This document shows, piece by piece, positions 43,561 to 55,019 of a DNA stretch of 64,000 bases (positions within the stretch are counted from its first letter, which is position 1; each line of letters opens with the position of its first letter). This stretch comes from Kalaharituber pfeilii (lineage: Eukaryota; Ascomycota; Pezizomycetes; Pezizales; Pezizaceae). The notes below the pieces were generated by a model. That model saw only the letters and a program-made list of their open reading frames with translations. It did no database searches and was not told where the DNA came from. Position numbers and translations under genes: made by a program. The stretch is from NCBI GenBank assembly GCA_015179045.1, contig WHUZ01000061.1, positions 310,001-374,000 of the forward strand, in the 5' to 3' direction.

Positions 43561-45311
43561 TTTACTATCCATATTTCTCCGCTCATAGCAGCCAAATGAA
43601 GTAGGGGTTGATCCCTACTGTTCTGTTCGTCCATATTGATCTCCTCTGAGGACCACAGCTGGCTAATCAACTCTCCCAGGCCACCCATTGCCGCGGCAAA
43701 AACGGGTCGTAATGGGGTTGACTCCACTAACCTACAGATCTCCCAATCACCTACCCGATCTAACCATTCGACCCACTTCACGTAAGCTTCACTTGGGGCA
43801 TTCAAAGAACCTAAGAAGCTGTGCAGCAATTTCAGTTCGTGAGGATGCTGCGAAGCAGCCACTGTTGTATTGGCCACAGGTAAGGGCATAACTAAACACT
43901 GATAGGACCAGCAGTGATTAAACCAGTGGTAGGCGGAGTACTCATAGAGAATATGTTTGACGTGCACATTCTTTTTCTCTTCTGAGCGGCCCTTGTACAC
44001 TTCTGGCCTATCCTCAGAGCCTGTTAAAAGCCATTCTTGAAAGATTCTAAGCTATTCTCGTACCTCTGGAGGATCCATAAACAAGCCTCAGCGACAAGAA
44101 GTTGAGCGTCCAAAACACCCCACCCATCAATCCTTGTTTCTAGATATTCTTGTACGGACAAGTGCGCAAAGCGAACGACACCAAGAGACTTGTCTAAAAC
44201 AAGTAATCCGCAACAAAAGCAGAGAAGATCCTCAACTTCAACCCCTACGCCTGCGGTTTCTGTGTCTTCACCGGTTTGATCTATGGGAAGCTTTGAGTCG
44301 ACCTCCGAAGCTGTGCACAATTCTTCAGGGCTCAATGGTTTAGAAGAAACTAGCATCCACTTCAGGGCACGCTCTGCAAGAATAGCTTCACTGCCAGGTT
44401 GGGATTTTATTGAAGCCATGATTTCATTATAAACTTCGGTCAAATCCTTAGGAAGCTTTCCCAGCCGCACAAGAACATCCCGCGCAAGACGTAGGCTACA
44501 GAGCTCTTGTAACTGATAATCAACCCAGAGAAACCTAGTGCGGTTGTAAGTATCTGGAAAGCAATAACAGTCCCTCACTTTCAAGGTACTATGGTATCAT
44601 AAAGAGAGCATTTCATAGATGAAGATAAGATAGATACATAACTTACATTCCATTAGCGCCACTTAGGAGCACTTCCTTGATCTTTGTTCTAAGGTTTGGT
44701 GGCACCTTTCCCTGTAGCAGCCTCTTTGCCTTGATTCGGGTATCTAACTCAGTTTCAACATAATTTTGAATATCCTGAGCATTGTCTCGTGCTTCAATGC
44801 ATACATGAGGAACATGCCGCATGCGAATCTCAATATCTAGACTGTGGCGGCTGGACACCAGCACCTTCACAGAAACCTTCGAAGCCTTCATGATGGTGAA
44901 GAATGCATCGAGAATATCAACAATGGTCTTTTGGGGACATTCATCTAAAGCATCTAGGGCAATGATGGGTTCTCGGTAGCAGTCTACCAATTGGGTAAGA
45001 AGGGTAGTTGTTGCATCAAAGGGAAGATGCTTCTTTGCAGAAGGATCTTTCCGCTCCTTCTCGTAACTTTCCTGTACTATGGTACAGATTGTCTCACTGT
45101 CAGGACATGCAAGCTGTTTCACTAGAGCGAGTAAAATTTGCTGCCTATCCCGCCGGAGCTCTTCGTCCCGCTTACAATAGAGGAATGAGACTTTGTCCAC
45201 TTTTGGTTGCAGATGATCAAGGAAATAGGCAGGCTCGACACCATGCATTTGACAATTTTTTCTTTGATTAAGACATTCATTTAGGTAGTTAGGTAGTTAG
45301 TTTACTTAAAC

Positions 45312-45378
45312 CTCGCCATAGCCCATAGGGCGGCATGCGAGTAATGAAATAAAAAAAAAAAAAAAAAAAAAAAAAAAA
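45312..45378 (+). mobile_element. Nano-retroposon, tail-A family, intronic
   Basis: Full tail-A hairpin (CTCGCCATAGCCC...) with AATGAAAT linker and about 28 A, inside the 45262-45448 intron of the NACHT-ankyrin gene. The left border may include some 3' UTR (to about 45285). A clear duplication was not found. Confidence 0.75.
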
Positions 45379-45513
45379 GACAGCAGAGCTGTTTATCACC
45401 AAGGTTATATTAGCAGCCTGCCTTGCAAATATAGGACTTAATACTCACACGAGCTTTGTCTTTCCGGCACCAGCTGAATTCGGTTGGTTAGCAATTCTCT
45501 TTGTGTAGGAATG

Positions 45514-45973
45514 TGTTACGGTTTCTACGATAATGTAGTAAATATGAGGGTGTAACTTAGGACAACGCTTGGTGCTTGACCTTTCGACAGGGCAGCCTAG
45601 CTGGCCCTTCTTATAGTCAACCCGGCGTGCCTTCCTTCTATTGTCTCTCTATGCTATGATATCACGATGTTCTCTCTATAGGCATTCCTCAGCCACTGCC
45701 TCGCCTCATCTAGAGGTCCATCCGGTGGCTCTGCTCCTGGAGGTCCGTTCAGTGGCTCTGCTCCTGGAGGTCCATTCGGTGGCTTTGCTCCTAGAGGTCC
45801 GTCCGGTGGCTGTCGCTACGCTTTGACCATGCCGGCATTCCTTGTGATACACATCCGTGCCCGACCCATGTTTCATTGCCAGACTGCAGCTATCGGTTGA
45901 TCAGGCCGAATTGTCGCTAGTAGCTTTACAGGCCAATGTGGGTGGATATCCCCTTCGCGGGTAGACCCTGACA
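45514..45973 (+). mobile_element. Solo LTR, 460 bp, intronic
   Basis: TGTTACGGTTTCTACG... to ...CCCTGACA, duplicated target GAATG (45509-45513 and 45974-45978). Same family as 23536-23943. It contains a ~30-bp tandem array at about 45700-45815 (GGAGGTCCRTTCRGTGGCTC unit). It lies in the intron just upstream of the P-loop microexon. Confidence 0.9.
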
Positions 45974-46957
45974 GAATGATGACAAGTTCAACTTACGAAT
46001 TCCGTGCAGCCATAACATTTCTGACTGCTGTGACCTCAGCCAACTTTGAAATTCTTGTCGTTCAAAAAGCCATTGTCCAGTTCCCTTCACACGGCCCTCT
46101 TGTGCATAGTCATGGTGGCCTCGATACGGGATATTGGAGAACCATTCAAGGATCTTGACTCTCTCCGTGTCTAGATACCAGGAACAAGTCAATATTGCAT
46201 GTACATGGTTCAATGAATACTTATTTACCTTCAATTCTCTGGTACATGTTAGCAACAGTTGTATCCACTCGGTTTAGGATAGCCTCAAAGCTGTTCAGAA
46301 GCATTTTGAGATCCTTGAAAGTTTCTGAATAAACCGCGAAGTTTAGAGTGGATATACCATGCGTAGTGATTGCAACCCCCCACCTTTATGGAAATGTCTT
46401 GACTCTGCCTGATCTGTATTCCAATTGTTACCACTAAATTAGCTACAGAGCACTATGAAGGCGTCATCGGAGGAAGCTTACAGCAAGCGTCCATTACACT
46501 AGCTGCTGCATTTACTGCAGACTCTAGCTCTTCTAATTTCTTGAGCTCCTCTACAATGGCACCCGGGTGGATTGCACTATTTAGAATATGTCTTGCTAAT
46601 GTATTTATGACGATGGTTTCATTATAGTTAGCAAACGTATAACCCAAATGGAACATATCACGTACCTATATTACTCGTAAAATGGCGCATGAGAATGCTC
46701 AGCGAAGTCAGTATCGCTGCATATAACTTTATAAGGGCTCTGTAAAGAGTGTTCCTTGCATCCCTTCCCTGCATGGGAGGTTCCTCAATTGTTAGATATA
46801 ACTGCTCATATATGGTACCCTGGCTAATGAGCATCGTAATGCGATCCATTCCAATCAGCGCTGCTTCTGTAGATTCCTGTCTGTCGACAATCATCTGGCG
46901 GACCAAAACCTATTAGTATTCTGGTAACAACCCGTCTCATTCTACCGTACATGATAG

Positions 46958-46959
<2 letters not shown>

Positions 46960-46990
<31 letters not shown>

Positions 46991-47029
46991 TCACATAACC
47001 CCGCTTGTAGCACTTGGCCATGGCAGGGT
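46960..47029 (-). mobile_element. Nano-retroposon, tail-B family, intronic
   Basis: A 70-bp insertion; duplicated target GTACATGATAGAT (46947-46959 and 47030-47042). It lies wholly within the 46910-47098 intron and lengthens it from about 106 to 189 bp. Confidence 0.95.
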
Positions 47030-47911
47030 GTACATGATAGATATAGGTGGTCTCTACCCCGAAGACGCAAAAACGCGGCTGTATCGAAATTTACTTACCT
47101 GCAAGATAAATCTAACCCCCGCCCAAGGCAACGCAGCATGCACTGGATCATATTGTATGACTATGTCCCCAATAGTCTTGAACTTATCAATCCAGCAGAT
47201 TATTGCCTGCATCTTTTGACCCAAATCTATTTCCATGCTCCCAAACTTAAATTTTCCACTTTTCGCTTCCGCTTTCTCTTTTGCCTCCTTTGCAACACGC
47301 AGAATTTCATCCAGAAATCCGGTTTGGCTTGATTTTGCATTGATGATTATTCCGCATTCCACCAGGATCCTTTTGTTTTCCTCCGGAAGACTTTCATGTG
47401 CTTCCACCCATAAATTGACAAAAAACTTTGTCCTGCTGTCCGGCTGATGCGGTCGGAAGGTTGGTTTGGCAAGGTTTGTGGTGAGGGTAATGCTTCTCCT
47501 CCTCCGCATCTGATGCTAATGAATTAGGTCTCCTCTCCTGGAGCTCTATTTTTGGGGGGGACAGGGGGGAGGGTCGAACCTTCGGCATTCTGCTGTCCTG
47601 CAGGGTCAGCAGCATTCACCTGCTCTTCTTTACCCGCTTTTCCTTGTACATCCTGAGGAGATTGTTGAACATGCGCAGGCGAAATTTGATCCCCATCACT
47701 ACGACTTGGGGAGCGACTTCGGTCGTCTCGCCTGAATGGCTTCAGGAACCAATCCCTTTTTCTTTGCTTGGGGACTGATGCTTGCGTGCTGATTTCTTTC
47801 TCTCCGACCATCGTTATTAGCTGCTGCAAGGTTGTGGTGTATTCTGGATGGGAGATTTTTCGCAAAGTGTTACTTGTAAGTCAGTGGTGATTGTTTGTAG
47901 GATTGCAACTA

Positions 47912-49375
47912 TCATGTCTTCCAATTCTTTTCCATGTCGCCCCACCTCTCAAAGCCTTCTGGACGGTTCTTCTGGTTTCTGCATCGGAAAGCGAGATGCT
48001 CCCCCGTTTGCACCTCCCCACACCTGCACCTGTCCGATTCCGCCACCCCTAGCTTCTTCAACCACTTAGCACACCTTCCTCGCTCCAGTCGCAATGCAGT
48101 GAAGTTTGATGTCGCCATCCTACTCCACTCCATGACCTTTCCTCCTCCAAAGCCCTCCACTTCTCTCTTTCCCTTGCTCCACACCTTCACCCTCAGGCGC
48201 ACCCCACTTCCGGTGGCCACCTCCTTCCCCTGCATCGCCGTCCCCTTCTTCGCCCACTCATCCGCCTTCTCATTTCCTGCAATCCCAATGTGAGCCTTAA
48301 CCCACATCAGTTTCGCGTTACCCCCCTTCCTCTTCCTCCTTGCCACCGCATCCACTACCCTTCTCACATCCTCGGTCTTTCCCTTTCCCTCCTTGCCTGC
48401 CTTCTGAATCGCCATGACAGCAGCTTCAGAATCTAAGCAAACCAGGACCGGTACCTCATCCGGTACACTCTCCAGCGCACTTCTCACCCCCCTCACCTCC
48501 CCGTCAAAAACCGTCGCCGTTCTCCCTACTACCTCCGCCACCACCGCTGATCTCCCCCACACCCCCGCCCCCACCTTGCTGTCCTCGACCTTACTACCAT
48601 CCGAGAAGAGAACCGCTCTCCCTCTTCCGGCCTCCTCAATCGAGGTCTCCCACTCCTCTCTCCCCCCCTTCTTTCGCCCCAGCCTCTCTGCAAACTCTAC
48701 TTCCACCTTCTCGCACTCTCCTCCCCACGAGATCTCTTCTTCCTCCCCGGAGAATCTTGCCCACTGTCCCTGCCAGCGGTCCAACACTGTTTCATACCCA
48801 TCCTCCTCCGCCAGTGCCCACTGCACCTCCCAGTCTCTCCAATTTCTCGCCTCTTCCTCTACCTCCTCATTACCTTCTTTAAAGTCCGCCGTGCACAGCT
48901 CCACCAGCTCTGACGGCGCCTCCACCTCCCGGACGATCGCTCTCGCTTGCGCGCCATCCAGGACCGTCTCCACGTCTTCCACTCCGCAAACCGCATTCAC
49001 CCCTTCCACCCCGGCACCTCTCCCCCCTCCAGCTGCTCTCTTCAAAACTTGCAGCTGTAATCGCTCCATCTCCTTCTTCCACTCCTTCTGGCCTCTCCAC
49101 CCGATCTCACTCCCCCACATCGCCACCGCCCTCACCATCCCTGTGTACGCCTGCCGCCAGCTCCGTGGTGACATCCCCCAGTCCCGGTTTCCCAGTCCTG
49201 AGAGTGCCCCCGCCAGCCTCCTCGCCCTACTCAGCCTATTTCGCCAATGCGCACTGAAGGTCAGCCTCTCATCGAAAATGACTCCCAGCCACTTCAGCAT
49301 CTCCCCCTCCTTCCACCTTTTCCCCACTCCGAAAGTTATCATCTCCCACTTCGACTCCTCCAGCGGGATCTGATC
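47912..49375 (-). pseudogene. LINE-B ORF2 fragment, longest copy, lacking both ends
   Basis: An open 476-codon minus-strand frame from the end of RT (MLKWLGVIFDERLTF, SRARRLAGALSGLGN, WGSEIGWRGQKEW) through RNase H. It has LFSDGSKVEDSKVGAGVWG, CLDSEAAVMAIQKAG and LMWVKAHIGIAGNEKADEWA, then the RCRCGEVQTGEHLAFRC knuckle. It stops at EKNWK, short of the natural C-terminus, with no 3' UTR or tail, and abuts the 5' side of the NACHT-ankyrin gene. The loss of the 3' end implies a deletion or rearrangement rather than ordinary 5' truncation. The plus-strand frame 48414-49373 is its antisense shadow. Confidence 0.8.
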
Positions 49376-49726
49376 TTCTTCCGCCAGACATTACCCCACA
49401 CGGTAATCGCCTACAGGTGCATACTTGTATATCCTTGCAATTTACGGCCGAGCCAAGGCAGAGGCCGAAAATAATAGTCTGGGCACGAGTCAACTTGTAA
49501 AACCGAATATGAATCAACTGTAGTAATCGTTAGTGCACAGGAAGTAGCTATAGCACGCTTCGAGTTTGCACTAGTAGGAACTCATCCAGAAACTTACAGT
49601 ATTCTAACTAATTACCATTATCATATATCAGTCGTAATCGCCTTGAGAATGCCCCCATTTAACCAAGATTTCGCAAAGCAGCGCGCCAATGCCTTGGAAT
49701 GCTCCAAACGCGAAACATGAGCAAGA

Positions 49727-49794
49727 TTTTTTTTTTTTTTTTTTTTGATATATATATATCATTACTCGCATGCCGCCCTATGGGCTATGGCGAG
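49727..49794 (-). mobile_element. Nano-retroposon, tail-A family
   Basis: A T run, TGATATATATATATCATTAC, then the tail-A hairpin in reverse complement. No convincing duplication; the right border may lie farther on. Confidence 0.65.
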
Positions 49795-50196
49795 ATTAAC
49801 TATAAAAGGAAATAGGAAAAAATTCCCCGCCCCGCCTCCTATAATGAAATAATTGAGCTATACTAGTGACGTAGTGTCGCCCCCTTCAAGGAAATAATTA
49901 GATTACTGAAATGTGTCTGCATTCCGTCTCTTACTTTGAACCGGTCGTCTGCGCCGCGCCTCCCGGGGTCGGTCCGCCTTCCGATATGCGCCAGATGATA
50001 CGAGATCCCTGACTCTGTGTGGTCATTAAGATGCTCATTGCGGCCATTCCTTGCATGTCTCGTGCCACATAACCGCACGCCCCTGGATACCAACAAAAAA
50101 GAGAGGGGTGTGGCGGGAAAAAGGCAATGAAAAGAAAAGAAAAGTTACGTTTGCGTTTGCGTTTGCGTTTGCGTTGCTGCTCATGTCGCCTGTGTA
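49795..50196. other. Intergenic
   Basis: No gene seen. A (GTTTGC)n hexamer run of about four to five units lies at 50149-50175. Confidence 0.4.
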
Positions 50197-50272
50197 TCAG
50201 GTTCGCTGAGACTCTTGACACTCTTGGCCTCCATCAATTCTTAGCTCCCTCGTGCTAGTACTCGTAGATCGT
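50197..50272 (-). pseudogene. Detached 3' end of the rhodopsin-like gene
   Basis: On the minus strand this codes for STSTSTRELRIDGGQECQES and QRT with a TGA at 50199-50197. It completes the frame of the gene at 59764-61069 when the half-LINE (50273-51155) and the hAT (51181-59763) are removed with one duplication each. Without that context it would look like non-coding DNA. Confidence 0.65.
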
Positions 50273-51155
50273 CACGGGGCTCAGCCCCATCACCACCATA
50301 CACACCGAACCAGCGGAACCCACACCTGAAGCCATAGGCTTCAGCCCAATCCATACCGTGCTCGCAGAGGAGCCGTCTCCGGGGAGTACTACGATGCCGC
50401 CCACTCCCCCAGCGGCGACCCCCACTCTGATGCCAACCGGGAACAATGCTCGGAACAAAAAGGGCAAAGGCAAAATGCTGTCCAGCCAGGACACATATGC
50501 CCTCAAGCGCCAGCTGAGTGACAAGGAGGCAGAGAAGATTGCCTCAGCACCACCGGTGAATACCCCACAGACCAATGCAGGCAGTGCGCCAGCCACCACC
50601 CAAAAACAGCCACTGACTCCCACACCCACGCCGACTCCCACCCCAGCGTCCACGCCCAAGACTAAACCCCCTGACACCCCCAAGGCCAAATCCCGACCTC
50701 CAACCACTCCTGACGCCAACACCCCAAAGACCGGCATCGTAGTTCACGGGATAGCCCTGAGGAAAGTCTTCGGGAACATCCGACGATGGATGGAGGCAGC
50801 CAACCAGGACCTAGGAAAGGTCAGGGGGATCCGACGGCTAAGGAAGAAGACGACCCTAGTTGAGGAGGGAAAGAAGACAAGCTCGGTGGTGGTATACCTG
50901 GAGGAGGCATCAAAAGTAGACAGGGTGAGACTGAGAGGAAGATGGCTCCGAGCCGGACAGTACGAATGGGACAGAGGACGGAAGTGAATGACGCCCCATT
51001 CCGTATTGACACTTCACCCGCATCATGTATGAGCACCGCGGGCACCACATGTATTTATCTGTTTACTTTTTTCTTTTTCCTACTTCTAATAAACCCTCGC
51101 CATAACCCATAGGGCGGCATGCGAGTATTGATAAAAAAAAAAAAAAAAAAAAAAA
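50273..51155 (+). mobile_element. Half-LINE (ORF1-like plus tail A), second long copy
   Basis: An 883-bp insertion flanked by ACTCG[T/C]AGATCGT (50260-50272 and 51156-51168, one mismatch). It holds an open ORF1-like frame (50358-50987), a 3' UTR with CACCCGCATCA and GAGCACCGCGGG (as in 19632-20872), AATAAACC, the tail-A hairpin and about 25 A. There is no RT, endonuclease or room for them. It probably depends on LINE-A, which has the same tail. Confidence 0.85.
50358..50987 (+). CDS. ORF1-like (gag-like) protein of half-LINE
   Basis: 209 codons, open, starting near 50358 (first in-frame ATG at 50394 or the internal ATG at 50478). The N-terminal half is Pro/Thr/Ala-rich and includes SSQDTYALKRQLSDKEAEKI and a (PT)n tract. 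The C-terminal 80 residues are charged and look folded: GIALRKVFGNIRRWMEAANQ, DLGKVRGIRRLRKKTTLVEE, KTSSVVVYLEEASKVDRVRL and RGRWLRAGQYEWDRGRK. This resembles the region before the zinc knuckles in Tad1-type LINE ORF1 proteins, but the frame stops exactly at GRK in all three copies in the window. The likely role is RNA binding or packaging; that is inference. Confidence 0.6.
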   Translation: MLAEEPSPGSTTMPPTPPAATPTLMPTGNNARNKKGKGKMLSSQDTYALKRQLSDKEAEKIASAPPVNTPQTNAGSAPATTQKQPLTPTPTPTPTPASTPKTKPPDTPKAKSRPPTTPDANTPKTGIVVHGIALRKVFGNIRRWMEAANQDLGKVRGIRRLRKKTTLVEEGKKTSSVVVYLEEASKVDRVRLRGRWLRAGQYEWDRGRK

Positions 51156-51289
51156 ACTCGCAGATCGTGAGCCTTCGTCATAGTGAGCGGCACGAGCTGA
51201 AGAGTGAGCTCGAGCCAGCTCGTGGGTAAGTAAGCTCGGCTCGAGCCGAGCTCGTCAAATAAAAGGTGGGCTCGAGCCAGTGAGGCTTG

Positions 51290-52200
51290 ATTACATGATA
51301 TTGATAACTAATCTATTCAGTATTTCTTCTACATTCACTCCTGCTGCAAGTTCCTCCACTGCTTCCTTCAGCTCATCAACATTGAGCCAGGCTTTAATCA
51401 CATGATAGCGCTCATAGTCTCACGTTCCATTCTGTTTTGGCACTTGTGGAGAACTTTGCCTGCCTGTAGTAGATTGTCAGCTTAGCTAGAGATACAGGTA
51501 GTATTATGCTGAAATACTTACCTGGGAGAATATCTGTTCGGAGGGAACAGATATAGCCGTCCAGGCATCAATAGTAAAACTAAAATGCCCTTGTGACTCT
51601 ATGTGTGTACGTAAAAGTTGAATGATACCTTCATGAGTTTTATTATAAAGTTTCAGAATATCTCTATGTATAGTACGAGCTGAGATTTTCTGAACTTTGG
51701 GGTTGCAATATTGGAGGAGCTAGACATGATGCCTTTTCTGCTAGTTTAATTGGTGAATTTGTTGAGATTTTTTTTTTTTTTTTTTTTTTAATATCATTAA
51801 TCGCTTGCCGCCCTATGGGCTATCGCGATATTTGTTGAGGTAAGAAAGCGGCAAAGGATTCACAATACTGTATTTCAGAAAAGCCATCTGGTTTAGCTCG
51901 CTTTGCTGGAACTATGATGTCAAATGGTGTTCATCGCTTCAATTCCGTGGCGTTACTAGTTGACGCCACAAGTTTTGAAAGGTGAGTACTGTATTTTCCT
52001 CAGTTGTAGAAAGTGGAAGTAATGCATGTAACTTCCCAAAATGGTGAAGTAACATGGATGTGGTTGTTGTACAGCTTTTTGACTTGCCAAGTCTTGGAAC
52101 AATGCATGCATAAAATTTCGTGCTCATTTCGCCACAAAAGCATATATCTTTCATACAGGTAACTATGATAATGAGAGTTCAAAATAGTATGCTAATCTTT
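51290..52200 (-). pseudogene. hAT transposase remnants
   Basis: Minus-strand pieces in protein order: EILCMHCSKTW (BED-type zinc finger start, about 52100); NPKVQKISARTIHRDILKLY and HFSFTIDAWTAISVPS (hAT catalytic Asp region, about 51690-51550); YERYHVIKAWLNVDELKEAV and EELAAGVNVEEILN (C-terminal end, about 51410-51300). Stops, a gap between pieces and the 51767 insertion make it inactive. It supports the hAT class deduced from the ends. Confidence 0.75.
51767..51829 (-). mobile_element. Nano-retroposon, tail-A family
   Basis: A 63-bp insertion; duplicated target ATTTGTTGAG (51757-51766 and 51830-51839), inside the hAT transposase relic. Confidence 0.9.
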
Positions 52201-54745
52201 AACTGAAGAATATTGGCCAGCTAGGCTGGCAATAATGGCATCACGAATTGATATAGAATTGGTTATCATATCGATAAATTGCTAATATAGCATAAGGAAC
52301 AAGAATCTTGAAGTGTAGTAGAAGGATTAAGGGTCTCTTTTTTTTTTTTTTTTTTTATTCACGTAACCCCGCATACAGGCTATCAGCCTATGGCAGGGAC
52401 CCATATACCCGGGCCAGGTTTGGAACAACTAACTACGGAATCTACATGCACACCTTGAGCACCCAGTGCTCTCCGTCCCGGCTACCCCAGATCGAGGCAG
52501 GCAAACCAGTACTCGACCGGGTCGCTCTCCACACCTTCTTGTTTCCACCCTTTCTCCTCTAGGTCCTCCCAGGACTGCCAGGTGACATGCGCCCCATCTT
52601 TGTCCTTCCTCTGGGTCGCTCCAGTTCGGTGCACCTGAACACCACATGCTCAGCACTCCATGCCTCACCACAAGTACATTGTACCTCCTCGCCACTGACC
52701 ATCCTCCTCCACATAGCTCCGCCTTTTCAAGTCCGCAGCCATGTGTAATTTGTGAGTGCTCTCCTGCCCCACTTCACGAATTTGCCCTTCCCAAACCCTG
52801 CACGCTCCCTCTCCTCTTTTCTTTTTCGAACTAACTCTTGACGCAGCCCACCCTCAGTGGCCTGCCCATCATACCTCATGCACTTGGCCCCCTCTTTGGC
52901 CAACTCATCTGCCTTCTCATTGCCTTCTATCCCTACGTGGGCCTTGACCCATGCCAGCTTCACTGTATCCGCCTCCCTTAGCCTTTGCCGCCTCTCTGCA
53001 ATCAGCTCTATCACCCGTGCTAGATCTGCAGTCCTTGCCTTGCCAGTTTTTCCTGCTTTCTGGACTGCAACTGATAGCTGCCTGAGAGTCTGCGAGTAGT
53101 AGCACTTTCTCACTGCCATCAACTGCTTCAAGGGCACTCTTCATTCCTGAGACCTCGCCGTCCCACACAGTTGCTTTTTGTGCCTACCCACCGGGACCCT
53201 TCTGACTCACCTGCTACCACCTGCCTCCAGCACCATCCGCCACCAACACCGCCTTCCTCACTGCGGCTGCCATCTGTGAAAATAGCTACCGAGTCACTCT
53301 TAGCCTCATTGATGGCCTTTTCCCATTTGGCTGGGGTGTCTTCCTTGCACAGCTTGAGGTCAATGACCTCAATGTCTGCCTGCAGTAGGTGTACATCTCG
53401 TCCCCAGGACACTCTCTCCTCCTCGTCGACCTCGAGAGTGCTGGCAATCTTTCCAGCTACTGACTCAAATCCATCATTTTTTGTCTGTAGCATAACCCAA
53501 GCTGAAGTCTCTCCAGTCCCTCCGCCTCTCTCCCTCTCTGTCTGGGTCTGAGGCTACCATTCCACTGAAGCTTTCAGGCCACAGGTCCCCCACCCCTGTA
53601 GGGTCCCTCACTGATCTCAGTGCATACCTTGCTTGGCCTTGATCGAGGATCGTCGTTACACTCTCTATTCCGGCAATGGCCTCGACCTTTACTCTCGCTG
53701 CCCCTTGAACTGCACCAGTGCATTTGCGGAGTGCTTGATACTGCAACCTCTCAATTCCTCTCTCCACTGCTTCTGGCCTCTCCACGCAATTTCGGACCCC
53801 CAAAGGGCTACTGCCACCCTTACCATGCCTGTATAAGCCTTTCTCCATGAGATAGGACTCATTCCTCATTGAGAGTTTGCCTTGTCCAGACAGTGCGCCC
53901 ATGAGTTTTCTGGCTTTCTCGATCCGGCTTTTCCAGTGGAGGTCGAAATCAAGAGTACTGTCACCAATCACCCCTAGCCACTTGCACCTCTCAACATCTG
54001 CCCTTCTCTTGGCCTTCTTGCCCATGACTAGGACCTCCTCCTTTGAGGTCTCCAGTGGTAGACCGTGAGCTTCCGCAACCTCCCTGACTACTCCTGCAAT
54101 TCTCTCCCCAACTCTTCTCATATCCTTTCCTCCTTCCCAATCCAGAATGACACAGTTCATATCATCTACAAATGAGGGCAGCTCCACCTCACAGTCTCTC
54201 ACTGCTGCAGCTACCTTTGTTTCCATCTCTTCTAGAATTGGTGCCATGTAGATGAGAAACACGACTGGGGATAAAGGCGAGCCCTGTGGTACACCTACAT
54301 TTGACTTGCCATTGCCCCTCACCTGTCCATCCCATTCCACCTCAAACTCTCGCTCCCGGAAGAAGCTCTCTAACCAGGACAACCATTTTTCAGCTTTAGA
54401 ACCCTGTACTCGGTGCTTGCCCGTATCCCAACGTGTGTTCCCAAAGCCTTCCCTTGACATCCTCCATAATCCACACTGCTCCACCGCCACGTGCCAGAGC
54501 TCTCTGGCTCTTCAACAACTGCCCGGAATAAGGCATCAATTGCAGACCTGCCCCTTACTCCCCCAAACTGCCCATGATGGAACAATCCAGCTTCTTGCAG
54601 GTCATCAGCGACCACCTTCTCCATCAGTTTTCCCACACAATTAATGAGTTGAATAGGCCTCCAGCTCTTTGCTTGTGTAAGATCCCTGCCAGACTTCGGG
54701 ATCATAACCACCTTGCTGAATTGCCAGTCCTTCGGCATCCTGTCT

Positions 54746-54798
54746 TTTTTTTTTTTATTTCACGTGACCCGCTTGTAGCTGTTCGCCATGGCAGGGCT
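54746..54798 (-). mobile_element. Nano-retroposon, tail-B family
   Basis: A 53-bp insertion; duplicated target GCATCCTGTCT (54735-54745 and 54799-54809). It interrupts LINE-D RT before MPKDWQFSKVVMI; the other LINE-D copy (62062) lacks it. Confidence 0.95.
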
Positions 54799-55019
54799 GC
54801 ATCCTGTCTGTAGCCAGCTCAGTAGCCAGTTCCTTCATTAACTGCCCTCCTAGCACTGTTTTATTGACCAGCTTAATGAATCTATAGCTGATGCCATCAG
54901 GCCCTGCGGCTGAACGGCTCGAGGTGCCAGCGAGTGCCTTGTATAGCCTCTCAGTTAGCTTTTTTACATTGGAGGTCAATTCGTCTGTCAGGCTCTGCGG
55001 CCTGAGTTCACTGGTAGGT

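Larger units (their letters stand above)
42495..47811 (-). pseudogene. NACHT-ankyrin NLR-like gene (one frameshift)
   Basis: Minus-strand exons inferred from splice sites and frame: ~47811-47099 (5' part uncertain), 46666-46909, 46482-46595, 46384-46413, 46229-46323, 45997-46170, 45449-45473 (25-nt microexon with most of the P-loop), 44647-45261 and 42495-44534. N-terminal STAND-type helices (LWVEAHESLPEENKRILVEC) are followed by P-loop GIPGAGKT (assembled across the intron), Walker B IIALDALDECP, a winged-helix-like region (EELCTASEVDS, FAHLSVQEYLE), then ankyrin repeats to the stop. A one-base frameshift near 44040 separates ESFK from EWLLTGSEDRPE. This is either a real lesion or an assembly indel. 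The likely role by family is intracellular non-self sensing. Three retroelements lie in introns and need not affect coding. Sequence upstream of 47865 is occupied by LINE-B. Confidence 0.8.

Noticed and set aside
42786..43599. Long plus-strand frames over the ankyrin array (CSCTQGSSILATR-type repeats)
   Set aside because: They are antisense shadows of 99-bp repeats, which stay open in several frames because the unit is divisible by three.
48414..49373. 319-codon plus-strand Ser/Pro-rich frame as a gene
   Set aside because: It is exactly antisense to LINE-B RNase H; the same shadow appears over the copy at 22.3-23.4 kb.
50149..50175. (GTTTGC)n as telomeric repeat
   Set aside because: Only four to five units, interstitial, and unlike the TTAGGG type expected in filamentous ascomycetes.
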